A stretch of 64,000 nt of DNA from Paenibacillus sp. JNUCC32 (GCF_014863545.1 NZ_CP062260.1:2108001-2172000), one strand, 5' to 3'. Numbered from the stretch's first letter, positions 53,906 through 62,180 are shown. The notes: a model not told the origin generated them from the letters alone. Program-made: numbers and translations.

Positions 53906-54892
53906 ATGGTAAGATCGGGATTTATGAAAACAGGATGGATATCACTTATAACGGCAGCAATGATTACGGTGACAGGCTGCGGCTCGACAGGCGGTACTAC
54001 CGATCAGCCTGGACAGGCAACCGCAGCGCCAAGCGAAGCTCCGCCTCAGACGGAAACGCGCGTCGTAACCGATGGCTTCGGAGAGGTAGAGATTCCGGCA
54101 AATCCAAAGCGAATCTCAGCTCTTTATCGTGAAGATTATTTGGTTGCGCTTGGGGTAACTCCTATTGTGCAATATTATAACCCGATGTGGGGCAAGCAGG
54201 ATTATTTGAAGCTGGAAGTACCGTTGTTCGACGTGACCGGCAGCATCGAAGCTTTGCTTGTGTCCGAACCGGACTTGATCATCGGCGCCGGAGAGGTTGA
54301 TGCAGCACAATACGAGCTCTATTCCAAGGTTGCACCGACGTTCCGCTTGCCGGATGACGTACTAGCGGATTCGCGCAAAACATTGACCTTAATCGCCGAA
54401 TTGCTTGGTCTCAGCGACAAGGCGGAGCAGGTTCTTGCCGATTACGAAGCCCGTATTGTCGACGTGAAGACGAAGCTGAACGCGGCGATCGGCGATGAAA
54501 AGCTTGTTGTTCTGCGGATGAACGTTGTAGACAAATCGATTAATATTTTCGGCATTCATAACACGTTTGTCGGACAAATCTTGTATGAGGATCTTGGTTT
54601 GAAGGCACCGGGGCTCGCCGAGGCGATGACGGAGGGCAATATCGTCTTGTCGAAAGAGGTCATTCCGGAGCTTGACGCGGACCATATTATTTTGCTTCCG
54701 TCCAACGGAACGTGGGAGGAAGAGAGCAACGCGAAAGCGCTTGAGGAAATGAAGGCAGATCCGCTATGGCAGACCGTTCCTGCATTTAAGAACGGCCATG
54801 TATATCCCGTAGAGAGATCGTTTTGGCAGACGGGAGCCATTACGGCCAACGGATTGAAGATGGATGATTTACTTCGACTGCTGGCTTCTTAG
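53906..54892 (+). CDS. iron-siderophore-binding lipoprotein (FecB/FepB type)
   Basis: Cluster-8 substrate-binding protein of 328 residues; lipobox VTGC with Cys25. The TroA-like fold shows VTDGFGEVEIPANPKRISAL and SEPDLIIGAG, then EVIPELDADHIILLP. GGGAGTGA precedes the ATG. A Fur box upstream shows iron control. No permease or ATPase adjoins, so it must share them with genes elsewhere. Its LYREDYLVALGVTPIVQYY and MWGKQDYL segments recur in the regulator at 55044. Confidence 0.92.
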   Translation: MVRSGFMKTGWISLITAAMITVTGCGSTGGTTDQPGQATAAPSEAPPQTETRVVTDGFGEVEIPANPKRISALYREDYLVALGVTPIVQYYNPMWGKQDYLKLEVPLFDVTGSIEALLVSEPDLIIGAGEVDAAQYELYSKVAPTFRLPDDVLADSRKTLTLIAELLGLSDKAEQVLADYEARIVDVKTKLNAAIGDEKLVVLRMNVVDKSINIFGIHNTFVGQILYEDLGLKAPGLAEAMTEGNIVLSKEVIPELDADHIILLPSNGTWEEESNAKALEEMKADPLWQTVPAFKNGHVYPVERSFWQTGAITANGLKMDDLLRLLAS

Positions 54893-54944
54893 CAGGACAT
54901 AAGCGTGATTAAGTTCATTGGCAGGGCTCATCGCCATAATTGAG

Positions 54945-54987
54945 AAAGAGCCGCTTTTCAACGATGGTTGATGGGCGGCTCTTTTTG
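54945..54987 (+). terminator. intrinsic terminator
   Basis: AAAGAGCCGC (54945-54954) pairs with GCGGCTCTTT (54975-54984) and ends in TTTTTG, 53 nt after the lipoprotein stop. Confidence 0.88.
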
Positions 54988-55003
54988 ATTTACACTATGT
55001 TCA

Positions 55004-55022
55004 TTGAGAATGAATATCAATT
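55004..55022. promoter_or_regulatory. probable Fur box
   Basis: TTGAGAATGAATATCAATT resembles the Fur consensus imperfectly and lies 21 bp before the regulator start. Confidence 0.5.
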
Positions 55023-55043
55023 AAAAAGGGGTTGATAGTAACG

Positions 55044-56633
55044 ATGGATATTGATCAGCGCAAACAAGCTGGGACTGCCCCTTTAGTCCATTATGTGCTG
55101 CGATCAATCCGCTTGATCGTTGCGGGCGAGCAAGTAGAAATGAGTGATTTGGACGGCAGCGATAGAAACGATAAGGAAAGCTTTGAACTGCTCATTATAA
55201 TGAGCGGGACGGGACAAGGAAAATGCTATTTGCAGGGTCCTGGGAGATCTTTATCTATTGATCAAGAGATTATGAACTGCAGCTATTACCGTGTGTGCTT
55301 CGTAACGAGCGGATATGATGCAGCTTCGAGCTTGCTGCCGGATAAGCAAGAGCTTGCCTGCGCACCTTTCGCGAAGACGATGGAGCTGCTTGATGAGATA
55401 TATGGACTCCGCGGGGCGAGCGACGAACTCGAGCTGTTCCAACGATTTGTAAGATTTCAAGAACTGCTGCTTTTTCTATTCCGTCAAAATGCTCCTGCAG
55501 CCGAGGATAAGGGAACGGATATCGAGCGGCATGGGATAGAGCTCAGCATACGTCATATTCATCAGTATTACCGTGAGATTCTGACCGTGGAGGAGTTAGC
55601 CTCCCTCGCAGCCATTGATCGCTGGAAGTATACTCGTCTGTTCAAAGAGGCTACGGGTCAAGTACCGCTTCAGTACTTGAATGAAGTACGGATTAATGAA
55701 GCTAAGAAGTGGCTGGCAAGCACCGATGACAAGCTGCTCGATATTGCACTGAATGCAGGTTTCAACAATGAATATTATTTCAATCGTCGTTTCAAGCAGA
55801 CGGTAGGCATATCGCCCGGACAATACCGTCGCAGCCGCAAGGAAAAGCTTAGAGTAGTAGCGCCGTATTTGGAGGATTTCTTGGTCGCGCTGGATATGCA
55901 GCCTATCGCCCAGTACTGGCATGCGAAATGGGGCAAGCAAGACTATCTAGGCTTAAACCATATACCGACGTTCGACGAGAACGGCGGCAACTTTGACGCG
56001 CTTTCCGGTTATAGGCCGGATTTGATATTGCTTATGGATCGTTATGAGCAACAGCAATATTCTCAGTGCCGACGCATATCCAACATATGCATCCTGCGTG
56101 AGCAGACCAATAATTGGCGTACGCTGCTGCGTACCGTCGCTGATTATTTCGGTCGGACAGAGTTGGCCGAAGATGCTATCGCAAAGTATGATTTCAAAGC
56201 ACGGAGTGCGAGTCATACGCTGAGTCAGGTTATAAAAGGTGAAACGGTCGCTTTTTTGCGTATCTCGGCGGACCACATCATTCAATATACGGAAGAAGGG
56301 CAAGGCTTTGTTTCGACTGTTCTCTATGGAGATGTTGGCTTGCGTTCCCACTCCGCAGTAGGTGTAGCTTCAAAAACGAATAGGCCGGGCATGTTCAATC
56401 TCTCTGTAGAGGACCTACGCACGTTAACCGCGGATCATCTGTTCATTACTTTCGATAAGTGGCATAGCCAGGCAGAAGGAAAGGAGAGGGAACTGCTAGA
56501 GCAGCCGGAGTGGCGTGAGCTGCCCGCTGTACGAAATAACCACGTTTACGAGGTTGATTTTCTAACTTGGATGAATAACGGAATTATTTCCAACGGTAAA
56601 AAAATCGATGATATACTGCGTTCTTTAGCTTGA
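55044..56633 (+). CDS. AraC regulator fused to a siderophore-binding domain (Btr-like)
   Basis: Protein of 529 residues: N-terminal domain (1-165), a central AraC domain (LTVEELASLAAIDRWKYTRL, LLDIALNAGFNNEYYFNRRF) and a C-terminal TroA-like binding domain (about 275-529). Bacillus Btr has this layout and activates siderophore uptake genes when it binds the siderophore. The binding domain reads PYLEDFLVALDMQPIAQYWH and KWGKQDYLGL, close to the neighbouring lipoprotein, so both likely see the same ligand. ATG 55044 is preferred; AAGGGG is 12 nt away. Confidence 0.9.
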   Translation: MDIDQRKQAGTAPLVHYVLRSIRLIVAGEQVEMSDLDGSDRNDKESFELLIIMSGTGQGKCYLQGPGRSLSIDQEIMNCSYYRVCFVTSGYDAASSLLPDKQELACAPFAKTMELLDEIYGLRGASDELELFQRFVRFQELLLFLFRQNAPAAEDKGTDIERHGIELSIRHIHQYYREILTVEELASLAAIDRWKYTRLFKEATGQVPLQYLNEVRINEAKKWLASTDDKLLDIALNAGFNNEYYFNRRFKQTVGISPGQYRRSRKEKLRVVAPYLEDFLVALDMQPIAQYWHAKWGKQDYLGLNHIPTFDENGGNFDALSGYRPDLILLMDRYEQQQYSQCRRISNICILREQTNNWRTLLRTVADYFGRTELAEDAIAKYDFKARSASHTLSQVIKGETVAFLRISADHIIQYTEEGQGFVSTVLYGDVGLRSHSAVGVASKTNRPGMFNLSVEDLRTLTADHLFITFDKWHSQAEGKERELLEQPEWRELPAVRNNHVYEVDFLTWMNNGIISNGKKIDDILRSLA

Positions 56634-56709
56634 TTCGGTTTTCCTTGCCACTGAAAAGTCTGCATTCTCCATTTTGTATTTTGTATAAAGCAACCGTCGA
56701 TTTTGTCCA

Positions 56710-56739
56710 TTGTTATTATCACCTGGCTGAAGCTACAAT
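56710..56739 (+). promoter_or_regulatory. promoter of the ferredoxin reductase gene
   Basis: TTGTTA (56710-56715) and TACAAT (56734-56739), spacer 18 bp, followed at once by a Fur box. Confidence 0.5.
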
Positions 56740-56744
56740 TATAT

Positions 56745-56759
56745 TGATAATGATTATCA
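56745..56759. promoter_or_regulatory. Fur box
   Basis: TGATAATGATTATCA, a perfect 6-3-6 dyad inside the Fur consensus, located at the expected transcription start. Confidence 0.85.
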
Positions 56760-56800
56760 CAGCATGAACTTTACATGAGCCGGCTTGAGGAGGATATCAA

Positions 56801-57838
56801 TTGACTGAGCAGCTTGAATTATACGATGTGACGATTATCGGCGGTGGTCCTGCGGGAATGTATACTGCCTTTTATAGTGGAATGCGCGATTTGAAGACAA
56901 AGCTAATAGAAGTGAAAGACGAGCTCGGCGGGCGGATGCTTATTTATCCCGAGAAAATGATTTGGGATGTTGGCGGGGTTCCGCCGATCCTATGCGAGAA
57001 GTTAATCGCCCAATTGTCGGAGCAGGCGAAGACGTTCGACCCGACCATTGTATTCGGCCAGCACATCATCGGACTGGAGAAAAAAGCGGATTCGACGTAT
57101 ATTCTGAAGGCGGCAACGGGGGAGAAGCACTGGACTCGCACGGTCATTCTGGCTATCGGCCGCGGCATTCTGCGAATGGCGAAGCTGGAGCTGGAAGGGG
57201 CTGAGCACTATGAGGTGTCCAATCTTCACTATACCGTGCAAGAACTAGAGCCTTTTAGGGGGAAACGAGTACTTATTTCGGGTGGGGGAAACTCCGCTGT
57301 CGATTGGGCGAACGAGCTGGTTCCCATCGCTGCTGAGGTTACAGTCGTACATAGGCGCGACCGCTTCGGCGGACATGAAAAAAACATTGTTCGAATGAAG
57401 GAGTCTTCTGCCGATGTGCATACGCCATATGAAGTCACGCAGTTATACAGCGGCAACGGAAAGACGATTGAACGGGTGACGATTACCCATACCGAATCAG
57501 GGGACTCGCGCGAGATAGAAATAGACGAGGTTATCGTCAACCACGGGCTGAAGTCTGATTTTACAGGTATATCTGATTGGGGACTGGATATGGACGAATG
57601 GAACATATTCGTCAGCCCGAGACTTGAGACGAACTTGCCGGGCATTTTCGGGGCTGGCGACTTCGCCAATTACGAAAGCAAGCTTAACCTCATTGCAGGA
57701 GCGTTCACGGATGCGGCCTTAGCGCTTAACAGCGCCAAACGGTACTTGGATCCCGAGGCGCCGAGAATGGCTTATGTATCGTCGCATAACGAGAGGTTTA
57801 AAGAACGGAACAAAGCGCTTGGCGTATCCGATAAATAG
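56801..57838 (+). CDS. ferredoxin/flavodoxin-NADP+ reductase type 2 (YcgT/YumC-like)
   Basis: Thioredoxin-reductase-like flavoprotein of 345 residues without the CxxC pair: FAD motif [25 protein letters not shown] motif [17 protein letters not shown], and [11 protein letters not shown] near the C-terminus. It passes electrons from NADPH to ferredoxin. TTG 56801 follows GAGGAGG. B. subtilis has two such enzymes, and the iron-regulated YcgT is the better match in context; here the Fur box suggests a role in reductive iron release (inference). Confidence 0.9.
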   Translation: MTEQLELYDVTIIGGGPAGMYTAFYSGMRDLKTKLIEVKDELGGRMLIYPEKMIWDVGGVPPILCEKLIAQLSEQAKTFDPTIVFGQHIIGLEKKADSTYILKAATGEKHWTRTVILAIGRGILRMAKLELEGAEHYEVSNLHYTVQELEPFRGKRVLISGGGNSAVDWANELVPIAAEVTVVHRRDRFGGHEKNIVRMKESSADVHTPYEVTQLYSGNGKTIERVTITHTESGDSREIEIDEVIVNHGLKSDFTGISDWGLDMDEWNIFVSPRLETNLPGIFGAGDFANYESKLNLIAGAFTDAALALNSAKRYLDPEAPRMAYVSSHNERFKERNKALGVSDK

Positions 57839-57998
57839 CAGGGTCTGCTATCATTAGGGCGGACGGGAAATCTATCCTACCTTTATAGGGTGCATGAGAG
57901 TTTGCACTGGAGTGGGATTGGTGTCCGCAACTATATCGATTTTGCCCGAATCATTTAATCGAACAAGTTCTTGTCCTCCGGCAGATAATCGCTTATTG

Positions 57999-58107
57999 TG
58001 TTGAGGAACAAGAACATAGTCCCATTGGAAGTCGCTATTAGCGACTTTTTTGTTTTATCTATCGGTACAAGTCCCAAGGCGAGGAGTAGAACTTGTACCG
58101 ATTGCCG
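57999..58107. repeat. dispersed hairpin repeat, copy 8
   Basis: TTGAGGAACAAGAACATAGT head, GGAAGTCGCTATTAGCGACT plus TTTTTG, then ATCGGTACAAGTCCCAAGGC and AGAACTTGTACCGATTGCC. A stray GAACAAGTTCTTGTCC lies just upstream (57961-57976). Confidence 0.75.
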
Positions 58108-58163
58108 AGAACACTATAACAAATAATACAAACCCTACATAGATAATTTGAGTTCACTAGATA

Positions 58164-58194
58164 TTGACTCTACCTTAAGGTTATGGTTTATGAT
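58164..58194 (+). promoter_or_regulatory. MerR-type promoter/operator
   Basis: TTGACT (58164-58169) and TATGAT (58189-58194) are separated by 19 bp, the long spacer MerR activators correct, and the spacer holds the perfect palindrome ACCTTAAGGT (58172-58181). Confidence 0.7.
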
Positions 58195-58216
58195 TTAAAT
58201 GAAAGAGGAGATTTAG

Positions 58217-58363
58217 ATTTATACGACAGGTTATGTAGAGCGAGAAACGGGCATTTCTGAAAGAATAATAGCTTACTATAATGGTTTAGGTCTCCTCTCA
58301 CTAAAGAAGAAGCATGGGAAAATGGTGGTCACAGATGAATAGATACGTGATTTAAATAGTTAA
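58217..58363 (+). pseudogene. MerR regulator remnant
   Basis: After AAAGAGGAG the frame reads YTTGYVERETGISERIIAYY, then NGLGLLSLKKKHGKMVVTDE, an in-frame TAG, and IRDLNS. This is the N-terminal MerR helix-turn-helix and wing (usual ETG-S--TLRYYD-IGLL). No ATG/GTG/TTG is available at the ribosome site (ATT 58217) and the rest is gone. Confidence 0.65.
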
Positions 58364-58429
58364 GTCCAAAGGTACGCTAAGAACAAGAATATAAAATAGA
58401 CTGTAACTATTACATAGGAGGAAATCATA

Positions 58430-58870
58430 TTGAATTCTTGTGTTAAATGTGGCGCCAAGCTGTCGAAGGAGAATACATGCGAATCGATATTCAATGAATT
58501 TATGGCACTTGAATTCACCGATCCTAGCTATGGGCAGGTGCACTTTCTAACTGTTGCCTCGTACATGGTTCAACATGAAGGCTACAGCGATGAAATGTAT
58601 GTATGGGTGCAAACCGCTTTGCGGAAGCATCTGGAGGAAGGATATCCTACGGAGTCGATACGTCAAGATATGGCAAGTGGACCAGGAAGCACGAAGGGTA
58701 TTCGAAGGCCGATGAATGCAATACCGCTACCTAAGATAGCTTGGACCATGACAATCGCCGATGTTGCCTCTCGAATGCGTGACTCCGATAGTTATTGTAA
58801 GCTTGTAGAGCAGTGGGGGCGTACTACACTGAGAGAAATGGGCCCGTTGGTTATGAAAAGTAATGATTAA
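58430..58870 (+). CDS. DUF5946-like protein
   Basis: Protein of 146 residues with an N-terminal zinc-ribbon half (CVKCGAKLSKENTC), then FNEFMALEFTDPSYGQVHFL and TVASYMVQHEGYSDEMY, which match DUF5946 proteins of Bacillota. TTG 58430 follows TAGGAGG. Function unknown. No clear operon partners. Confidence 0.7.
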   Translation: MNSCVKCGAKLSKENTCESIFNEFMALEFTDPSYGQVHFLTVASYMVQHEGYSDEMYVWVQTALRKHLEEGYPTESIRQDMASGPGSTKGIRRPMNAIPLPKIAWTMTIADVASRMRDSDSYCKLVEQWGRTTLREMGPLVMKSND

Positions 58871-58919
58871 ACTAACGGGAAACGTTAGCAGCACCATGAC
58901 AAAAGGCTGTTGAGTTGAT

Positions 58920-59066
58920 GTCGGGGGAGAAGAATATTGTCCCATAGAAAGTCGCTAATTTAGCGGCTTCTTGTTTTATCAGTACAAGTTCTTGTCTCTA
59001 TTCGAAGACAAGAACTTGTACCGAATGCCATAAAGGACAAGAATATGTGCCGATTACCGATTAGTT
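58920..59066. repeat. dispersed hairpin repeat, copy 9
   Basis: Nearly full copy: GTCGGGGGAGAAGAATATTG head, AAAGTCGCTAATTTAGCGGC, ATCAGTACAAGTTCTTGTCT and GACAAGAACTTGTACCGAAT, ending GATTACCGATTAG. Preceded by ACTAACGGGAAACGTTAGC (58870). Its right end abuts the AraC remnant. Confidence 0.8.
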
Positions 59067-59245
59067 GAGCACGTCTACGACAAATATATTCTTGAAGAGG
59101 AATACTTGCGAGGTATGAAAACATCCTTTTGAAATGAAAAACCGAACAGTAAGCACGTTTTGCTATCTCGTGTTCATCACTCCTCTTTCTCAAGATTCTG
59201 TTCGATGTAATCTAATCCTCCATTCAAGTTTTCGAGCATATTCAT
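59062..59245 (-). pseudogene. AraC regulator remnant cut by a repeat
   Basis: On the minus strand ATG 59245 follows GGAGG and reads [20 protein letters not shown] then a stop. Shifted by one frame it continues [39 protein letters not shown] and then enters the repeat. This is the AraC N-terminal helix-turn-helix typical of AraC/GyrI-like regulators; the rest is missing. Confidence 0.7.
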
Positions 59246-59394
59246 CCAACGACCTCCGTCATCAAAAGAATAGCACCCCCTTTTTCGAAGGGGCATTTTC
59301 CTTTTCAGGAGAGGTGTAAATGAGAATGCAAAGATGATGGAATGATTCTTATTACGAACTCGGTGATGAGCTATTGAGTTTAATAAATAACTAA

Positions 59395-59428
59395 AACGCG
59401 GCTGCCAGCTTATTCCGGCAGCCGCGTT
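59395..59428. terminator. GC-rich hairpin
   Basis: AACGCGGCTGCC and GGCAGCCGCGTT form a perfect 12-bp stem with a 10-nt loop. There is only a weak T tail, but A residues precede it on the left, so it may terminate minus-strand transcripts. 59429-59640 holds no other recognisable feature. Confidence 0.7.
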
Positions 59429-59645
59429 GCGCTTACGAGGAGTTAAGGTAGTTTTGTGTTACAGACATCCTGGTTCTCAGGAGTTACTGACGTCAGCGCC
59501 GATGACAAATACTAAGTCACGGAATTGAAGGATGGAGGAAATAGATTTTAAGTTCTTGTCAACTAGAACTCATGCTGTTTGATTTGCATAATATGCCATG
59601 GTGGTTATCCAACCAATTTTCATTCAAAAGGATCCACGGGAAAGG

Positions 59646-60284
59646 ATGATTAAATTGGTCAGGGGAACAGTTATCGTAAGGATTAACAGATCGGTTCCGA
59701 ATAACGTCGTTTTTGTAGACGGATGTGCTCAAGGCGGCAGTTCACTACTTCAAATTCCTAATGGAATCTCTGCGATATTCCAAAGAAGATTAGTAAGAAA
59801 ACGTGTCACCATAAATGCCGAAGCCGGACAAAACTGTCCAGGAGAACAGTTTAACAATTTTTTGGATGTCAGTCCGGCAACCGCAAGAATGTTTGGACTG
59901 GTTAATCGCCGATTTTTGTATACGCTGGAATTTGACCCAAATACGAATGTTCTAACCATAAGTCTTAGAAGAACTCAAACCATCGCTCCTTTCGGCATTG
60001 AACAAGTCGATGTTAATAGAGACAATGTATTTTTGGCTGCTGGACTCACTAGCAACGCACTCAATTTGCCGCCAGACAATACTGTGATAACGGTAAGAAG
60101 GGCCGGCAAAGAAAAGAAAATGAAGGTTCGACTTTTCGCAGAGGGTGAAGCGGGATTTAGTGATGGGTTTGAAACGAGTCGTAGGACTGCAGCATTTTTT
60201 GGCTTCACATCCGGCAGGAGGTTTGTTCTGAGCTTTAATCAAATCACTAGAGTGCTGGAAATTCGAAGTGTAGGCGGAAAATAG
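59646..60284 (+). CDS. protein of unknown function with two similar halves
   Basis: Protein of 212 residues (228 from ATG 59598). ATG 59646 is preferred because purine-rich GGGAAAGG precedes it. Two halves align by eye: DVSPATARMFGLVNRRFLYT, LEFDPNTNVLTISL against ETSRRTAAFFGFTSGRRFVL, SFNQITRVLEIRSV, so the gene probably arose by domain duplication. No signal peptide or helix; basic, beta-rich. Family not recognised. Confidence 0.65.
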   Translation: MIKLVRGTVIVRINRSVPNNVVFVDGCAQGGSSLLQIPNGISAIFQRRLVRKRVTINAEAGQNCPGEQFNNFLDVSPATARMFGLVNRRFLYTLEFDPNTNVLTISLRRTQTIAPFGIEQVDVNRDNVFLAAGLTSNALNLPPDNTVITVRRAGKEKKMKVRLFAEGEAGFSDGFETSRRTAAFFGFTSGRRFVLSFNQITRVLEIRSVGGK

Positions 60285-60431
60285 CAGGTTGAACCAACCC
60301 TACAAGCAGAGAGCCTTCAAGCAGTTGCGCTTCCTTTTGCGAGCTAAACGTGGTAGTTTCGGATTGCTTCTTTTAAATAGATAAATATGAACATTCAATC
60401 AACGGGAAACGTTAGTCCAACAACGTAAGAG

Positions 60432-60462
60432 TGGCTGTTCTATGCGAACGGCTGCTTTTTCT
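60432..60462 (+). terminator. intrinsic terminator
   Basis: GGCTGTTC and GAACGGCT (one G-T pair) with loop TATGC, then TTTTTCTTT. It is preceded by CAACGGGAAACGTTAG at 60402. Confidence 0.65.
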
Positions 60463-60564
60463 TTAAGCTAACAGGAAACGATAAATCAATAAATTACAAA
60501 GAGAAATAATACTGCAGGGAACCCCAAGTTGCGGTAACTATTATGGTGGAATTTTACATAAAAA

Positions 60565-60621
60565 TAGTTGCAATAACATCCTATATGGCTTATTATGAAA
60601 TTAGTTGCAATAACATTCTAT
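60565..60621 (+). promoter_or_regulatory. promoter with two direct repeats for the MarR gene
   Basis: TAGTTGCAATAACATCCTAT (60565-60584) and TAGTTGCAATAACATTCTAT (60602-60621) differ at one base. TTGCAA within the first (60568-60573) and TATTAT (60591-60596) form a promoter with a 17-bp spacer, so the repeats cover the -35 and the start site. Confidence 0.75.
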
Positions 60622-60637
60622 TCAAGGAGAGAGTAAA

Positions 60638-61087
60638 TTGAGCGAGCATTGGAGACAACCTGAAAAGGGCGAAACGGAATCGCACGGCCAATACATCTCA
60701 GCCATCTATCGCCACATGCAGATATTGATCTCAGCCGAGCTGGCGCCATATCGAATCGGAAGCGGACAGTATATATTTCTGATGGCGATTGCTTTTCAGC
60801 AGCCAATTACGCAGAAGGCGTTAAGCAAGAAGTTGCTCATCGACAAGACGACTACCGCCAAGGCGATAACCAAGCTGGAAGCAGAAGGATACGTGCGGAG
60901 GGAAGCCGATCCCGCCGATAACCGTTATCAGCTGCTCTATTTGACAGAATTGGGACGTGAAGTGGTTCCGAAGGTACAGGAGGCGCTGGACCGCGTTAAG
61001 AACAAAACCCGGAAGGGCATTACCGATGAGGAGTATGACTTGTTTGTAGACCTGCTTAAAATTGTGCTTCGGAATCTGAGCGAGTAG
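60638..61087 (+). CDS. MarR family transcriptional regulator
   Basis: Winged-helix regulator of 149 residues: ITQKALSKKLLIDKTTTAKA (recognition helix), ITKLEAEGYVRREADPADNR (wing). TTG 60638 follows AAGGAGAG. Leads an operon with a broken DUF5519 gene and a VOC gene. Autorepression through the upstream direct repeats is likely. Confidence 0.9.
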   Translation: MSEHWRQPEKGETESHGQYISAIYRHMQILISAELAPYRIGSGQYIFLMAIAFQQPITQKALSKKLLIDKTTTAKAITKLEAEGYVRREADPADNRYQLLYLTELGREVVPKVQEALDRVKNKTRKGITDEEYDLFVDLLKIVLRNLSE

Positions 61088-61101
61088 TAGGAGATGAAGA
61101 A

Positions 61102-61421
61102 ATGAGTGGGAACGGAGGGGCAGGCTTGAGCGAAGAGCTGTTGACATGGTCTGGGGTTACTATGCGCCCTCATCGGTTCGGGGGGTTAGAATTTAAGTTG
61201 AACGGCAATGAAATTGGGCATCTTCACGGAAACCGATTGTTTGACCTGCTCATCCCGAAAACGGAACGCGATCGATGGATTGAAGAAGGGAACGCAAGGC
61301 CGCATCATATCCCGATTTGGGCTGGGTATCCGTTTATTTAATTACCGAGCAAGATGTTGCACATGCCATTGAAATCGCACGTTCTAAATATGATCAAATA
61401 AAATTAGGAGGATGTAAATGA
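61102..61421 (+). pseudogene. DUF5519 (luciferase-domain) protein, frameshifted
   Basis: ATG 61102, behind TAGGAGATG, reads LLTWSGVTMRPHRFGGLEFK, GNEIGHLHGNRLFDLLIP and PIWAGYPFI, then TAA. In the -1 frame the protein continues YLITEQDVAHAIEIARSKYD and QIKLGGCK, ending at TGA 61419 that overlaps the next ATG. The overlap shows the original gene spanned this whole stretch and was coupled to its neighbour. Confidence 0.75.
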
Positions 61422-61789
61422 TGATAGCAAATCCGTTCATCGTACTGGAAAATTGCAAAGACGAAATCAAGTATTATCAAAGCGTGTTTGGTGGTGAGAT
61501 TGCCATTCTTCGCAAGCAAGGAGAAGAGGTGCTTAACGCGGACCTGCATGTAGAGGGGGTAACCCTTAAGTTTGCTGATACTCAAGCGGCAAAGCCGGTA
61601 ATGAAAGGCGATTACGTGAGAGTTTTCTTAAGAATCGAGACAGAGGAGGCGTTCCAGAGGATCTACGGAGAATTTGCGGCAGGAGGGATTATTAACTCGG
61701 AAGCATATGAGGCTCCGTTTAACGGACTGTTGGCTATCGTTACCGACCGAAACGGCGTGTGCTGGGTGCTGTCCTATTATCGAACTTAA
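61418..61789 (+). CDS. VOC family protein (PhnB-like)
   Basis: Protein of 123 residues: IANPFIVLENCKDEIKYYQS, VFGGEIAILRKQ and the closing LLAIVTDRNGVCWVLSYYR are typical of PhnB/glyoxalase-like proteins. TTAGGAGG precedes ATG 61418. In the MarR operon. Substrate unknown. Confidence 0.85.
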   Translation: MMIANPFIVLENCKDEIKYYQSVFGGEIAILRKQGEEVLNADLHVEGVTLKFADTQAAKPVMKGDYVRVFLRIETEEAFQRIYGEFAAGGIINSEAYEAPFNGLLAIVTDRNGVCWVLSYYRT

Positions 61790-61868
61790 TGCTGAGAAGT
61801 CGAGAAGCGGAGTCGTCCTATTGTGCGACTCGTAGACTCTTTAGGAGCTGGAACAAGTATTGTTTCCT

Positions 61869-61978
61869 GTCGAGGGACAAGAACATAGTCCCGTAGAAAG
61901 TCGCTAAATTAGCGGCTTTTTTTGTTTTATCGGTACAAGTTCTTGTCCCGAGTAAGAACTTGTACCGATTACCGTAAT
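61869..61978. repeat. dispersed hairpin repeat, copy 10
   Basis: GTCGAGGGACAAGAACATAG head, AAAGTCGCTAAATTAGCGGC plus seven T, ATCGGTACAAGTTCTTGTCC and AAGAACTTGTACCGATTACC. Its right end meets a LysR remnant. Confidence 0.8.
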
Positions 61979-62043
61979 GCACAAGAATTTCAAATGTCAG
62001 CCCCGGATGTTTCTCCCCAATGATTCGCAATATATTCGTCAAG
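61975..62043 (-). pseudogene. LysR-type regulator fragment
   Basis: The minus strand from 62043 reads LTNILRIIGEKHPGLTFEIL, resembling the start of a LysR ligand domain, before entering repeat copy 10. Only about 23 codons remain. Confidence 0.4.
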
Positions 62044-62180
62044 AATTGCGCAGAGGCGAAGCCGGCAAAATCGGATCGTTTAATTTTCTGGTCCCTCTCA
62101 TTGCGATCGTGATCAGCGTTCTCTTATTGGGAGAAACGATTACGACCAAGATGGGGGTGGGACTTATTCTTACCCAATAT
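62044..62180 (+). pseudogene. EamA-family transporter fragment
   Basis: One frame reads GEAGKIGSFNFLVPLIAIVI and SVLLLGETITTKMGVGLIL, matching the last two helices of EamA (drug/metabolite) transporters, whose genes often lie divergent from LysR genes. No start; the frame soon loses similarity. Confidence 0.6.
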
